From assembly GCF_001043915.1 (NCBI RefSeq), contig NZ_LABX01000055.1, positions 1 to 33,937 on the forward strand: DNA of 33,937 bases, given 5' to 3'. The notes below the pieces were generated by a model, which was given only the letters and a program-made list of their open reading frames with translations, was not told where the DNA came from and ran no database searches. The position numbers were made by a program, and so were the translations under genes. Positions within the stretch are counted from its first letter, which is position 1. Each line of letters opens with the position of its first letter. The DNA comes from Methylobacterium aquaticum (lineage in GTDB: Bacteria > Pseudomonadota > Alphaproteobacteria > Rhizobiales > Beijerinckiaceae). Below are positions 17,089 through 25,272 of this stretch, in pieces.

Positions 17089-18286
17089 TCATTCCGCAGG
17101 AGCCGTCATCGTGGTCGGCTGGCGGCCAGCGAGGGTGTAGAACGCCACCGCCGCCAGGAAGACCATCGCGCCGAACCCGCCTGCCACGGCGAGTACCAGC
17201 CGGAACCCGCCCACCTCGTGCAGCAGCGCGATTAGCGGCACCGCGAACCCGCTCACCGTGAACCCCAGGAAGTAGCGCACGCTGAACGCCTTAGCCCGGT
17301 GCCGGGCAGGCACGCAGCGCGCCACCATCGCGTCGTTCACCACCACCTGCCCGTAGATCGCCGCCGTGATCAACACGAGGCCGACGAGCAGCGCCACCCC
17401 GCCCGTTGTCGACGCGATCCACAAGCCGAGCGGCTGGAGCGCCGCGAGGCCGACGAAGATTGTGGGCAGCGTGAACCGATCGACGAGGCGGCCCATCAAC
17501 AACTGGGTCGCCGCCCCGAACACGAACACCGCCGTAGCCAAGGAGCCAGTCAGCACGAGGGGCAGGTCGAGCCCGAGGCGCTCGTCGAGTACCTTGGGTA
17601 GCGCAATCGTGATCACGTTGAAGGTCATGCCGCCCGCCACCACAGCGAGCCCGAACACCGCCAGGATGGCGAGTGGGCGCGTCACCGGGATGAGCGCGCG
17701 GTGCCGCTCGCCTTATGGGTCTGCTCGTCGCCGTCGCTCGGAACCATCGCCAGGAATGCGGCTCCAGCACCGAGGCAGACGAGACCCGGCAGGATGAGGG
17801 CCCCCTGCCAGCCGAGGATGGCGGCGACGATCGCCGTTATCCCCGGGCGGACGCAGTCCCGAGGTTGCCCCGGACACCGTTGATCCCGAGATCGCGGCCG
17901 AGGCGGCGCGCGTGGGTCACCAGCATGGTCGAGCCGATAGGGTGGTAGATGGCCGAGGCCACGCCCAGCACCAGCAGCCACATCGCGAAGGAAGCTCGGC
18001 TCGACGCCGTCGCCACGCCCAGACAGGACACGCCGTAGCCGAAGAAGAACACCGCCAGCATGGTGCCCCGCCCGAAGCGGTCGGCGAGCCAGCCCATCGG
18101 CAGCGAGCACAGGCCGAAGGCCACGAAGCTGCCGGTGGCGAGCCCGATCAGCGAGCCGTAGCTCAGGCCCGTGCTGGCTGCGATGGCGATCACCGCGGTC
18201 GGGTAGATCAGCAGCACGAAGTGGTCGAGCGCGTGGGCGACGTTGACGAACAGCAGGGTGCGTCGGGACAGGTGGTCTGGGCTCAT
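17089..18286 (-). pseudogene. MFS transporter with two frameshifts
   Basis: Twelve-helix major facilitator protein, about 395 aa if repaired. The first segment from the ATG at 18286 (RTLLFVNVAHALDHFVLLIY, then LPMGWLADRFGRG, the loop 2-3 signature) ends at about 17842, where a C-run is one base too short and the frame becomes GTASARG-stop. The next segment (GITAIVAAILGWQGALILPG) is in a second frame and ends at 17682. The rest (PLAILAVFGLAVVAGGMTFN to the end at 17089) is in a third. All parts together give a full-length protein of the MFS drug/metabolite type, so only small indels are involved. It is divergent from the AraC gene at 18370, its probable regulator, which is also broken. Confidence 0.8.
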
Positions 18287-18369
18287 GAAGGCGTCCGCGT
18301 TCGAGGCGGCGGGATCCTACCTTGACCCGCGTGCGCGGTCGGGCCGAACTTGCGCGCGATCGGGCCAAA

Positions 18370-19200
18370 ATGGGAGCGGTGATGCGCTCGGACCGCGCCG
18401 CAGACTACCAGGACGTGCCGCGCCCGTTGGCGGTGATGCCAAAGCTCTACGCGGCGGGCAGTGCCACCGGATCTCACAGCCATCCGCGCGCGCAACTGCT
18501 CCACGCGGCGTCCGGGGTGATGGTGGCCAGCACGGAGCGCGGCACCTGGGTGGTGCCACCGGGTCACGCGCTCTGGATCCCACCCGGGATCGTTCACGAC
18601 GTGACGATGTGCGGCCCGGTGTCGATGGCGTCCGCCTACGTCGCGGCCTCGCCCGCATCGGTGCCGTGAACGTCGTGTCGGGTGCTGCGGGTCTCGCGCC
18701 TGCTCGCCGCGACGCTGGCCGCCCTCGCCGAGGAGCCGATGCTCTATGACGAGGGTGGGCGCGGCGGGCTGCTCGCCGCGCTGGTGCTCGACGAGATCGG
18801 GGGCGCGCCCGAGACGCCGCTCGTGTTGCCGATGCCGCGGGAGCCGCGGCTGCGGCGCGTCTGCCAGGAGATCGCTGCCGACCCGGGATGCGCCCGCGAT
18901 CTCGACGCGTGGGCAAGCGAGGCGGGAGCCAGCCGCCGCACGCTGACGCGTCGGTTCCGGGTGGAGACGGGCCTGAGCTTCGGCGTGTGGCGGACGCGGG
19001 CGCGCGTGGCCCGGGCTCTCGCGCTAACCGCGGACGGAGCGCCGTTTCGTGACGTCGCCGCCTCGGTCGGCTACGCCAACCCACAGGTGCTGCGGGCCGT
19101 TGTGCGGCGTGCTCTGGATGAAGGTGTGAGCGGACGACCGAGCCGCGCGCCGAGATCGGCTCGCGTCCAGCAGCGTGCAGGCATGAGCACCAGAAGTTGA
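18370..19200 (+). pseudogene. AraC-family regulator with N-terminal cupin, interrupted by TGA
   Basis: From the ATG at 18370 the protein has a cupin sensor domain (GSHSHPRAQLLHAASGVM, PPGHALWIPPGIVHDV) and, after an in-frame TGA at 18667-18669, continues in the same frame with VSRLLAATLAALAEEPMLYD and a double helix-turn-helix (WASEAGASRRTLTRRFRVET, VASVGYANPQVLRAVV-like second helix). A C-to-T change in a CGA arginine codon would explain the stop exactly. So the lesion is one base, unlike the indels in the neighbouring transporter. It would have controlled the divergent MFS gene 80 bases away. The last 20 residues after the HTH look unusual and may be read-on. Confidence 0.8.
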
Positions 19201-19254
19201 GGTCGCGGGCAACGTGTACGACGATGCAATCGCATCAATCGGGAGAAGGCGCTC

Positions 19255-19695
19255 ATGCGGTTTCCGATGCTCGCAGCCGACATCGCCCAGTCCAGGTCCA
19301 ACGCGCTGCCGGAGTGGTCGAGGCTCAGACGGATCCTCGTGTCTGCCACCCTTCTGGCCTTCGTAGCCGCCGGGTCGTGAGTCGCCACCGCGCCATCCCG
19401 GGCGGTCGATCCAGACCTCGCGCGCGTGATCGGCTTCATGGTCTTGATCAAGACGGGATTGACCGCGATCACGTTCGCGGCCTGCCACTGGCGGCTTGCA
19501 CGTCCGCCACGCTCGTGGCGAGCCGCGGCCTATGTCGTGGGCCCGCCGCTCATGGTCATTGGCGTGATCATGCTGGGATCGCTACGCGGGCTGGGCTTGG
19601 GCGCGCTCGGGTTTTATCTCGGGCTGCTGTCAGTGCTCGCCGCCGCGCTCACCGACGAGGAGTTTTTCCCATCCGGAAGGCTGCGGAGAGACTGA
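19255..19695 (+). pseudogene. Small integral-membrane protein interrupted by TGA
   Basis: The ATG at 19255 is preceded by GGGAGAAGG at good spacing. It gives a charged start, then a hydrophobic helix (ILVSATLLAFVAAGS) and an in-frame TGA at 19378-19380. The same frame goes on through three more helices (VIGFMVLIKTGLTAITFAA, AAAYVVGPPLMVIGVIMLG, LGALGFYLGLLSVLAAAL) to 19695. Repaired, it is a four-helix protein of about 146 aa; family unknown. The ribosome site and continuous frame show it was one gene. It ends 7 bases before the intact AraC gene at 19703, so they probably share a transcript. A shorter product could start at the GTG at 19426. Confidence 0.7.
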
Positions 19696-19702
19696 GGATC
19701 GC

Positions 19703-20470
19703 ATGCACTCCACCTACCGCGAACACCGCGGCCTGCTTGCTGATCGGCGTCGGGTGGCCGCGCTGTGGTCCATCGAGACCCGTGACTCCGGTCGGCTCTC
19801 CGCGCCGTACCGCGTCCTGCCGGACGGCTGCCTCGACATCGTGCTGCGCGTCCTGCCGGGCGGCAGCGGCCGTTTCGCCGAGCCGGAGGTGCTGATCGGC
19901 GGTCCAACCTCCCGTCCTGATCTCGTCACCATCGTGCCCGGCAGCTTCGTCTGCGGCGTGCGCTTCCTACCCGGCCAGGGAGGCGTGATGCTTCGCCATC
20001 CCGCCCGTGACCTCTACAACCAGATCCTCGAACCCGACGACACCATGCGTATTCTCGGCCCGCTCGCGGGCGAGGTGAAGGGCGCGCGCACCGCCGACGA
20101 ACTCCGCATGCACCTCGCACGGCTGGTCACGCGGCTGTCGGCTCGGGCAGAGGGCGGGCACGAGCCACCCGAGGTACGCGCCTACATCGACGTGATGACG
20201 CGAACGAGAGGCCGGGCACGCATCGGCGAATTCAGTCGCTCCATCGGTGCGAGCGAGCGCACGCTGCGGCGGCAAGTCACGGCAGCAGTGGGCCTCTCGC
20301 CCAAGACACTCGCCTCGGTGCTGCGCTTCCAGCACACGCTGAGCCTGATCCGATCCGGCACGGGACTGGCCGAGGCAGCAGTCGCGGGCGGATACTGCGA
20401 TCAGGCCCACATGACGCGAGAGTTCCAAGCGCTCGGCGGGATCACTCCGGGCGAGAGCGCACCGGGCTGA
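19703..20470 (+). CDS. AraC-family transcriptional regulator (DUF6597-type sensor)
   Basis: 255 aa from the ATG at 19703, with a GAGG in the spacer after the preceding stop. Residues 1-130 form the sensor seen in this AraC subfamily: YRVLPDGCLDIVLRV, a beta strand IGGPTSRPD, and FVCGVRFLPGQGGVMLRHPA. Residues about 155-250 are the double helix-turn-helix (IGEFSRSIGASERTLRRQVT and VAGGYCDQAHMTREFQALGG). It binds DNA as an activator; the ligand is unknown. VOC and methyltransferase genes follow on the same strand after about 70 bases and are plausible targets or operon partners. All motifs are intact, unlike the AraC gene at 18370. Confidence 0.9.
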   Translation: MHSTYREHRGLLADRRRVAALWSIETRDSGRLSAPYRVLPDGCLDIVLRVLPGGSGRFAEPEVLIGGPTSRPDLVTIVPGSFVCGVRFLPGQGGVMLRHPARDLYNQILEPDDTMRILGPLAGEVKGARTADELRMHLARLVTRLSARAEGGHEPPEVRAYIDVMTRTRGRARIGEFSRSIGASERTLRRQVTAAVGLSPKTLASVLRFQHTLSLIRSGTGLAEAAVAGGYCDQAHMTREFQALGGITPGESAPG

Positions 20471-20539
20471 CCGATTTCTTCAAGACCGCTGACCTGCGCC
20501 TCGGCATCCTCATGGAGAGGCTCCCGGAGGATCTGACCC

Positions 20540-20926
20540 ATGCGGCTTGGCTACGTCATCATCTACGTCCCGAACGTGCCGGAGGCGCTCGCCTTCTACG
20601 AGCAGGCGTTCGGGATCCAGCGCCGCTTCCTGCACGAGAGCGAGCAGTACGGCGAGCTTGAGACCGGCACGACGGTGCTCGCCTTCGCCAACGAGACCTT
20701 CACCCCAACCCATCAGGCGTTCAGGCCGAACCGCCGCGCCGAGCAAGCGGCCGGTGCCGAAATCGCGTTCATCGTCGACGACGTGGACGCCGCCTACCGG
20801 CACGCCCTCGCGTCCGATGCGACGCCCTGCTTAGAGCCAACTCGCAAGCCCTGGGGACAGGTGGTGGCCTACGTGCGCGACCTGAACGGCTTCCTGGTCG
20901 AGTTGTGCACTGAGGTCGGCGGCTGA
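20540..20926 (+). CDS. VOC-family (glyoxalase/bleomycin-resistance-like) protein
   Basis: 128 aa from the ATG at 20540, with GGAGGA about 9 bases upstream. It has the paired beta-alpha-beta-beta-beta modules of the vicinal oxygen chelate fold: LGYVIIYVPNVPEALAFYEQ opens the first and AEIAFIVDDVDAAYRHALAS the second, with VAYVRDLNGFLVELCTEV closing it. The E in the final VELC is a usual metal ligand position. Members are glyoxalases, dioxygenases or drug-binding proteins; this short single-domain kind cannot be assigned to a substrate. Its stop is one base before the methyltransferase start, so the two are co-transcribed. Confidence 0.9.
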   Translation: MRLGYVIIYVPNVPEALAFYEQAFGIQRRFLHESEQYGELETGTTVLAFANETFTPTHQAFRPNRRAEQAAGAEIAFIVDDVDAAYRHALASDATPCLEPTRKPWGQVVAYVRDLNGFLVELCTEVGG

Positions 20927-20927
20927 C

Positions 20928-21659
20928 ATGAGGCAGAAATTCCTCCAGCCGCGCTACGGCATCGACGCGCCGGGCGTGGTTCGTGGCGCGCTCCTGAGCG
21001 GAATAGCGGCCATTCTGGCGGGTGCACTGGTCCCGCCGTTCCGGATCGTGAACATCGACATCCGGTTCGTCGGACCCTTGCTCATCGCGGTCGGCATCGC
21101 GTGCCTGACCCTGTTCACCTCGATGATGGCCTACGCGCTCTTTGGCAAATTCCGGGTGCGCGACCGTTTGCTGGGCGCGGTCTCCTGGCGGGGAGACGAA
21201 CAGGTTCTCGATGTCGGCACCGGTCGCGGGCTGCTCCTGGTCGGGGCGGCGAAGCGGCTCACCACAGGCCACGTGGTCGGGATCGACATCTGGCAGACGC
21301 GCGACCTGTCCGGGAACGGTCTCGCCGCCGTGACCGCAAACGTCGCCCGCGAGGGCGTGGCCGATCGCGTAGCGCTACGAACCGAGGACGCGCGCAGCAT
21401 GAGCTTCGCGGATGCCTCGTTCGATGTGGTGCTCTCGCTGCTGTGCCTGCACAACATCGAAGATGTGGCTGAGCGCGAACGCGCCTGTGGTGAGATCGCC
21501 CGCGTGCTGAAGCCGGGCGGCACAGTTGTGCTGGGTGACTACGCAACCCTCGGCAAGCAAGCCGCGGCTTTGCGAGAAGCTGGTCTGCACGTCGGTGAGC
21601 AGCGGTCGCTGGTTCGCGTAGCCCTCGGTCCCATGTGGATGGTTACAGCAAATAAGTAG
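20928..21659 (+). CDS. Class I SAM-dependent methyltransferase with N-terminal membrane helices
   Basis: 243 aa. The first 70 residues hold two hydrophobic helices (VVRGALLSGIAAILAGALV and GPLLIAVGIACLTLFTSMMA), so the enzyme is anchored in the inner membrane with its catalytic domain in the cytoplasm. The domain from about residue 85 has motif I VLDVGTGRGLLLVGAAKRL, an acidic residue in VVGIDIW, the DARSMSFADASFDVVLSLL post-I region and ARVLKPGGTVVLGDY as motif III. Substrate unknown. It begins one base after the VOC gene stop. The unusual part is the membrane anchor, which suggests a lipid or membrane-bound acceptor; this is inference. Confidence 0.88.
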   Translation: MRQKFLQPRYGIDAPGVVRGALLSGIAAILAGALVPPFRIVNIDIRFVGPLLIAVGIACLTLFTSMMAYALFGKFRVRDRLLGAVSWRGDEQVLDVGTGRGLLLVGAAKRLTTGHVVGIDIWQTRDLSGNGLAAVTANVAREGVADRVALRTEDARSMSFADASFDVVLSLLCLHNIEDVAERERACGEIARVLKPGGTVVLGDYATLGKQAAALREAGLHVGEQRSLVRVALGPMWMVTANK

Positions 21660-21713
21660 TTGTTGAGCGAGCCAACCGAGCGAATGCTGGAAAGGTAAGC
21701 CGTAACTTCATGA

Positions 21714-21845
21714 CTATGGAACCGGCGCAATGACTGCCTCGATCGCGGCGAGTAGTTCGCTCGGCAACGCTCAGGGCGCTCCAGATGGATGAAGTGCGTT
21801 GCTTCAGGAAGCGTGACGATTATGGCGGAGGCCGCCCTCAAGCTT
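21714..21845 (-). pseudogene. Alpha/beta-hydrolase C-terminal remnant
   Basis: The minus strand reads TLPEATHFIHLERPE, the region around the catalytic histidine of alpha/beta hydrolases (THFIHLERPE pattern). One frame over, the sequence ends ELLAAIEAVIAPVP with a stop at 21714. Joined, these are the last 30-40 residues of such an enzyme with a small indel between. The rest of the hydrolase is missing. The sequence just upstream (21846-21895) also looks coding but cannot be assigned. Confidence 0.55.
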
Positions 21846-21913
21846 TAGCTTTTCGCCAATGCGGCGAAGGTCCGGCTTCGGATTGTAGGGCTCGTCTCAG
21901 CCAGGAATGCCCG

Positions 21914-24043
21914 TCAGAACCGCCCCGCAAGGGTCAGGCGCACCGCGGTCGGTTCGACGGGGTGGAAGTGCCGCTCGGCGACGGCTGCGGCCTCTCCGGG
22001 CAGGCGGGACTCGTAGTAGTAGGTGATCTGGTCGGCCTTGGCGTTCGTCAGGTTGAGCACGTCGAGGGCGAGGCTCACGCCGTTGTCGAAGGCGTAGCCG
22101 ATCCGGCCGTTGAGCAGGGCGGTCGGCTTCGAGCGCACCGAGTTGTCCTCGATCAATGGCCGGGGGCCGAAGTACCGGAAGCGCAAGCTGCCGAACCAGC
22201 CCTGGCCTTCGCCGAAGGTGACGCCCGCCGACGCGATGGTGGTCGGCGCCTCCGGCACGCGCTGGCCGACAGGATCGCGGTCGGAGAAGCGCGCGTTGGT
22301 GATCGTCAGATCGCCCTCCAGCCGCAGCCAGGGCGTGATCGCGTAGTGGTTGCTCCATTCGATGCCGAAGCGCCGCGTCGGGCGGCTCGGCTCGGTGGTG
22401 CCGGTATCGCCCTGGAACAGGTTCTCGGAGGCGAAGTCGAGTCGGAACAGAGCGAGGCTGGTCTCCAACCCGGCGATCGAGCGGTTGCGGATCCCGACCT
22501 CGTAGCCCGTTGAGGGCACCAGGAAGGGCGAGCGGCTGATGTTGAACAGAGGGCTCGCCGGATCGACCGTCGCGGTGACGCCGCGCGCGTCGTTCGAGTG
22601 GAAGCCGCCGCCGTAGTTCAGGTAGATCTCGGTATCCGCCCACGGCCCGAACACCGCCCCGAGCTTCGGGTTGACGATGCTGTCGCGGGCGCGGCCCGAG
22701 TTCGCGGGCGTGTCGGAGTGGACGTCGGCATAGTAGCCGTCCGCCCGGAAGCCGACGCTGGTGCGCAGCCAGTCGGTCCAGCGCACCCGGTTCTCGTAGT
22801 AGAAGGCCGCGCTCGCCTCCAGCACCCGATCGTCGAGCACGGTCGAGCGGGTTTGCCGGGCCGTGGTTTTGAACAGGCCGACCCGGATGTCGTCGGTACG
22901 GGTCTGCACGCCGATCTCGTTCTCCATGGGCAACCCGAACAGGTCGCCCTGGAAGACGCGGCTGATCTCGCCGCCGCCGAGCACCCGGGCGTCGCGCTGG
23001 CGGAACTGGTCGCCGTTGACGGGGTCGTTGAGGAAGTAGGTGAAGTTGTTCCAGAGGTTCATCTGGTAGCGGATCACGTAGGCGGAGGCCCGGGTGATGC
23101 CGCCCGCGTCCGACTGGCTCCAGCGCCCAGAGAGCGAGAAGCGCCCGGTATCGCCGCCATCGGTCGGGTCGAGCGTGCCGTAGCGGCCGATGATGCCCTC
23201 CGCCACCGCCCGCTCGGGGATCTGGTTGGTGGCGTTCCACTTCGCCCAGTAGGCCATGCCGGTGACGGCAAAGCCGTCCGTCGCGGTGCCCTGGCTGTAG
23301 CGGGCGACGCCGTTGAGCTTGCGCAGGGCGTCGGGCACGACCCACGGTCCGTCGTAGGTCTGAGCCTCGCCCGCTACCAGGAGGTTACCCGCGCCGAGCG
23401 GCACCGAGGCGGCCGAGAGCCCGCGCTTGTAGCCGAAGCTGCCCAGCGTGGTCAGCGCGATGTTGCGGTCGAGCTTGTCGAGGTAGTCGATCCGCACCGA
23501 GCCCGCGGACGCGAAGTCGCCGTCGCGGACGAAGTACGGCCCTTTGTGGAACTCGACCGCGCCGACGAGTTCGGGGATCAGGAAGTTGAGGTCGGCGTAG
23601 CCCTGGCCGTGAGCGTGGGTGCGCATGTTCACCGGCATGCCGTCGACGTGGAGGGCGATGTCGGTGCCGTGGTCGAGGTTGAAGCCGCGCAGGAAGAACT
23701 GGTTGGCTTTGCCCTCGCCAGAATGCTGGGTGACGATCAGGCCCGGCACTTCCTCCAGCACCTCGCCCGGGCGGGTGACCGGGCGGCTGTTGATCTGGGC
23801 GCCCGAGATGATCCCGGCGCTGGCAGCATCGACAGGGCGAAGGCCGCCGCCGATCCCGCTGATGCCTCCGACGTACCCGGCGCTGGCGGCAGTGCTGGAC
23901 GACGCGGGCCGCGGCGCAGCGACTTCGATCTCGTCGAGGCGGATCTCACCCGCCGCCTCCTGAGCCACAGCAGGGCGAGCCAACATGAGCGCGGCGGCAC
24001 ATGTAAAGACCGATGGGACTATCGAGAGGCGGGAAGTAGGCAC
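21914..24043 (-). CDS. TonB-dependent outer-membrane receptor, cobalamin-riboswitch controlled
   Basis: 709 aa. A signal peptide (residues 1-27, cut after PAVA-Q) is followed by a likely TonB box region (IRLDEIEVAAP), a plug domain (about 60-190: VLEEVPGLIVTQHSGEGKAN, FFLRGFNLDHGTDIALHVDG, GPYFVRDGDFASAGSVRIDY) and a 22-strand barrel ending in the terminal Phe (VRLTLAGRF) recognised by the BAM complex. It imports a ligand across the outer membrane with TonB-ExbBD energy. The riboswitch at 24163-24345 implies that the ligand or pathway is linked to vitamin B12, so a cobalamin or cobalt-complex receptor is the best guess; homology alone does not fix the ligand. No ABC transporter genes are adjacent. 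Long open frames on the other strand (22598-24106) are shadows. Confidence 0.92.
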   Translation of the reverse strand: MPTSRLSIVPSVFTCAAALMLARPAVAQEAAGEIRLDEIEVAAPRPASSSTAASAGYVGGISGIGGGLRPVDAASAGIISGAQINSRPVTRPGEVLEEVPGLIVTQHSGEGKANQFFLRGFNLDHGTDIALHVDGMPVNMRTHAHGQGYADLNFLIPELVGAVEFHKGPYFVRDGDFASAGSVRIDYLDKLDRNIALTTLGSFGYKRGLSAASVPLGAGNLLVAGEAQTYDGPWVVPDALRKLNGVARYSQGTATDGFAVTGMAYWAKWNATNQIPERAVAEGIIGRYGTLDPTDGGDTGRFSLSGRWSQSDAGGITRASAYVIRYQMNLWNNFTYFLNDPVNGDQFRQRDARVLGGGEISRVFQGDLFGLPMENEIGVQTRTDDIRVGLFKTTARQTRSTVLDDRVLEASAAFYYENRVRWTDWLRTSVGFRADGYYADVHSDTPANSGRARDSIVNPKLGAVFGPWADTEIYLNYGGGFHSNDARGVTATVDPASPLFNISRSPFLVPSTGYEVGIRNRSIAGLETSLALFRLDFASENLFQGDTGTTEPSRPTRRFGIEWSNHYAITPWLRLEGDLTITNARFSDRDPVGQRVPEAPTTIASAGVTFGEGQGWFGSLRFRYFGPRPLIEDNSVRSKPTALLNGRIGYAFDNGVSLALDVLNLTNAKADQITYYYESRLPGEAAAVAERHFHPVEPTAVRLTLAGRF

Positions 24044-24162
24044 GGGCGGGACCTGGGTAACGGCAGTGGCACGTCACCGCGAACAAGGCCGCCCGGATCC
24101 CGATGACCCGTATCGACACCCGCCAGGACACCCCGCCCGACGCGCTTCGCGCGTGACCACGA

Positions 24163-24345
24163 CTGACGGTAGGTCTCCTGGCTCACGGGTCGCTGCCTTC
24201 ATGCCGTCTTCCCGGATGAGCTTCATCCAGTGACTTGGTGGCGGAAGACTCACCGTTCACAGTTGCGGGGGCAGCCGAGGTCTTGGCGCTCGCGCGCCTC
24301 ACCGCGTTCCCTTTTGATCCCCGAGGGGAGCCGTCAAAACAACTC
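24163..24345 (-). promoter_or_regulatory. Cobalamin (AdoCbl) riboswitch
   Basis: On the minus strand the leader contains the hallmarks of the class: GGGAACGCGGTGAGG near the 5' side, the core CTGCCCCCGCAACTGTGAA, the B12-box region AAGTCACTGGATG (24224-24236), and the 3' closing element GAGCCAGGAGACCTACC. It lies about 120 bases before the start of the TonB receptor. In this class bound cobalamin lowers expression. The leader after the aptamer has a GCGCG/CGCGC hairpin that may form the expression platform. Confidence 0.93.
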
Positions 24346-24509
24346 TTGGCGAGGATTGTGTTCGGCGTCAACGCGACGGTCGACATTCCCATGAACCGTG
24401 CTCTGGCCGCGACACAGTGTTTGTTCTTCACGACCATGGCGCCTAGCAGCGGGCTGGGCGGAACCCAGACCGCCGCCGTTCACAGACGAGAGGAACAATG
24501 ACGAAGAAC

Positions 24510-25074
24510 TCATGGTTTGGGAGCCGTTGTTGCGCAACCCATGACCTCTTCGAAGTGCTTCTCGGCCTTCGCTTCGATCTTGTCGAGATCCTGGCGGATC
24601 CAGGAGATCAAGGCTTTGAGTTCGCCCAGCGTCCGACAGTCGTGGCCGATGGTGATCCTACCGTCGACGGTGCCGGTGATGTAGCCGAGCCCGACGTATG
24701 TGGTGCGTCGTCCCGGATGATCGTCGAGCCAGATATCCAGGTAGGTGTTCCGCTCTTCCTCGGTGACTATGATGCGCTCTCCGTCGTCGTACTGGCGGAG
24801 CTTAGTTCGGGATTTCGGCGATGTGGATCCGCATCGCGTCCAACAGCTTCACCACTAGCAGGCTCGCCGTAATTCCGCCATGAATGTGGCTGAAATGCGG
24901 CGGCGCCTCACAAGCAAATAGGGTCACGGTTGGGTTGCTTTTCGAGGCACATGGTCTCGGGCCCGGCAGTTCGTCTTTGATCTCGAAGTGCGCCGAGTTG
25001 ATGAGGTCGACTTCAAGGGCGAGGGACGCCGAGCCCGTATTAGGTCGTGGCTCGAAGAGCCGCGGCCTATTCGC
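24510..25074 (-). pseudogene. Frameshifted and 5'-truncated hypothetical gene
   Basis: The 3' part (24510 to about 24800) encodes LRQYDDGERIIVTEEERNTY, later GYITGTVDGRITIGHDCRTL and ends with a helix (WIRQDLDKIEAKAEKHFEEV). It has no start codon in its own frame. The sequence upstream continues in a second frame, MRIHIAEIPN-stop at 24802, preceded in that frame by protein-like sequence (SHIHGGITASLLVVKLLDAM) up to a stop at 25075. One base near 24803 separates the frames. The 5' end has no usable start and lies 25 bases from the inverted repeat at 25100, so the gene seems cut there. Family unknown. Confidence 0.55.
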
Positions 25075-25099
25075 TTAGGGCGCAGCCCCAGAAACCCCG

Positions 25100-25164
25100 T
25101 TTCTCATTAGTTAATATTAGTCCTTCGGCCTTCGTTTCACGAACTAATATTAACTAATGAGAAA
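25100..25164. repeat. Perfect 22-bp inverted repeat, AT-rich, 21-base spacer
   Basis: Bases 25100-25121 (beginning TTTCTCATTAG) are the exact reverse complement of 25143-25164 (ending CTAATGAGAAA). The arms are about 80 per cent A+T in a GC-rich setting; the spacer is GC-rich (CCTTCGGCC...). No T-run follows, so a terminator is unlikely. It separates broken genes on the left from the intact plasmid-like block on the right and precedes the operon at 25273. A protein-binding or recombination site is the likeliest reading. Confidence 0.85.
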
Positions 25165-25272
25165 GACCCGGACTGTAGCGCCTCCGGCTTCGAGATGGTT
25201 CTCATTAAAGAGAAATGGCTTCGTCGAGGTCGACCTGTTACATGGACTGCGTCGGCCGAGAGGAATTTTCTC

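Noticed and set aside
18667..19380. TGA codons as selenocysteine sites
   Set aside because: No SECIS-like hairpin directly after the stops was evident and neither family uses selenocysteine.
22598..24106. A 502-codon open frame opposite the TonB receptor
   Set aside because: It lies antisense to a full-length receptor with signal peptide, plug and barrel motifs; its own sequence is Val/Ala/Arg/Gly-rich without domains. Shadow coding in high-GC DNA.
25122..25142. A chromosomal parS site in the spacer of the inverted repeat
   Set aside because: Only the half GTTTCAC is present; the other half of the 16-bp parS palindrome is missing.
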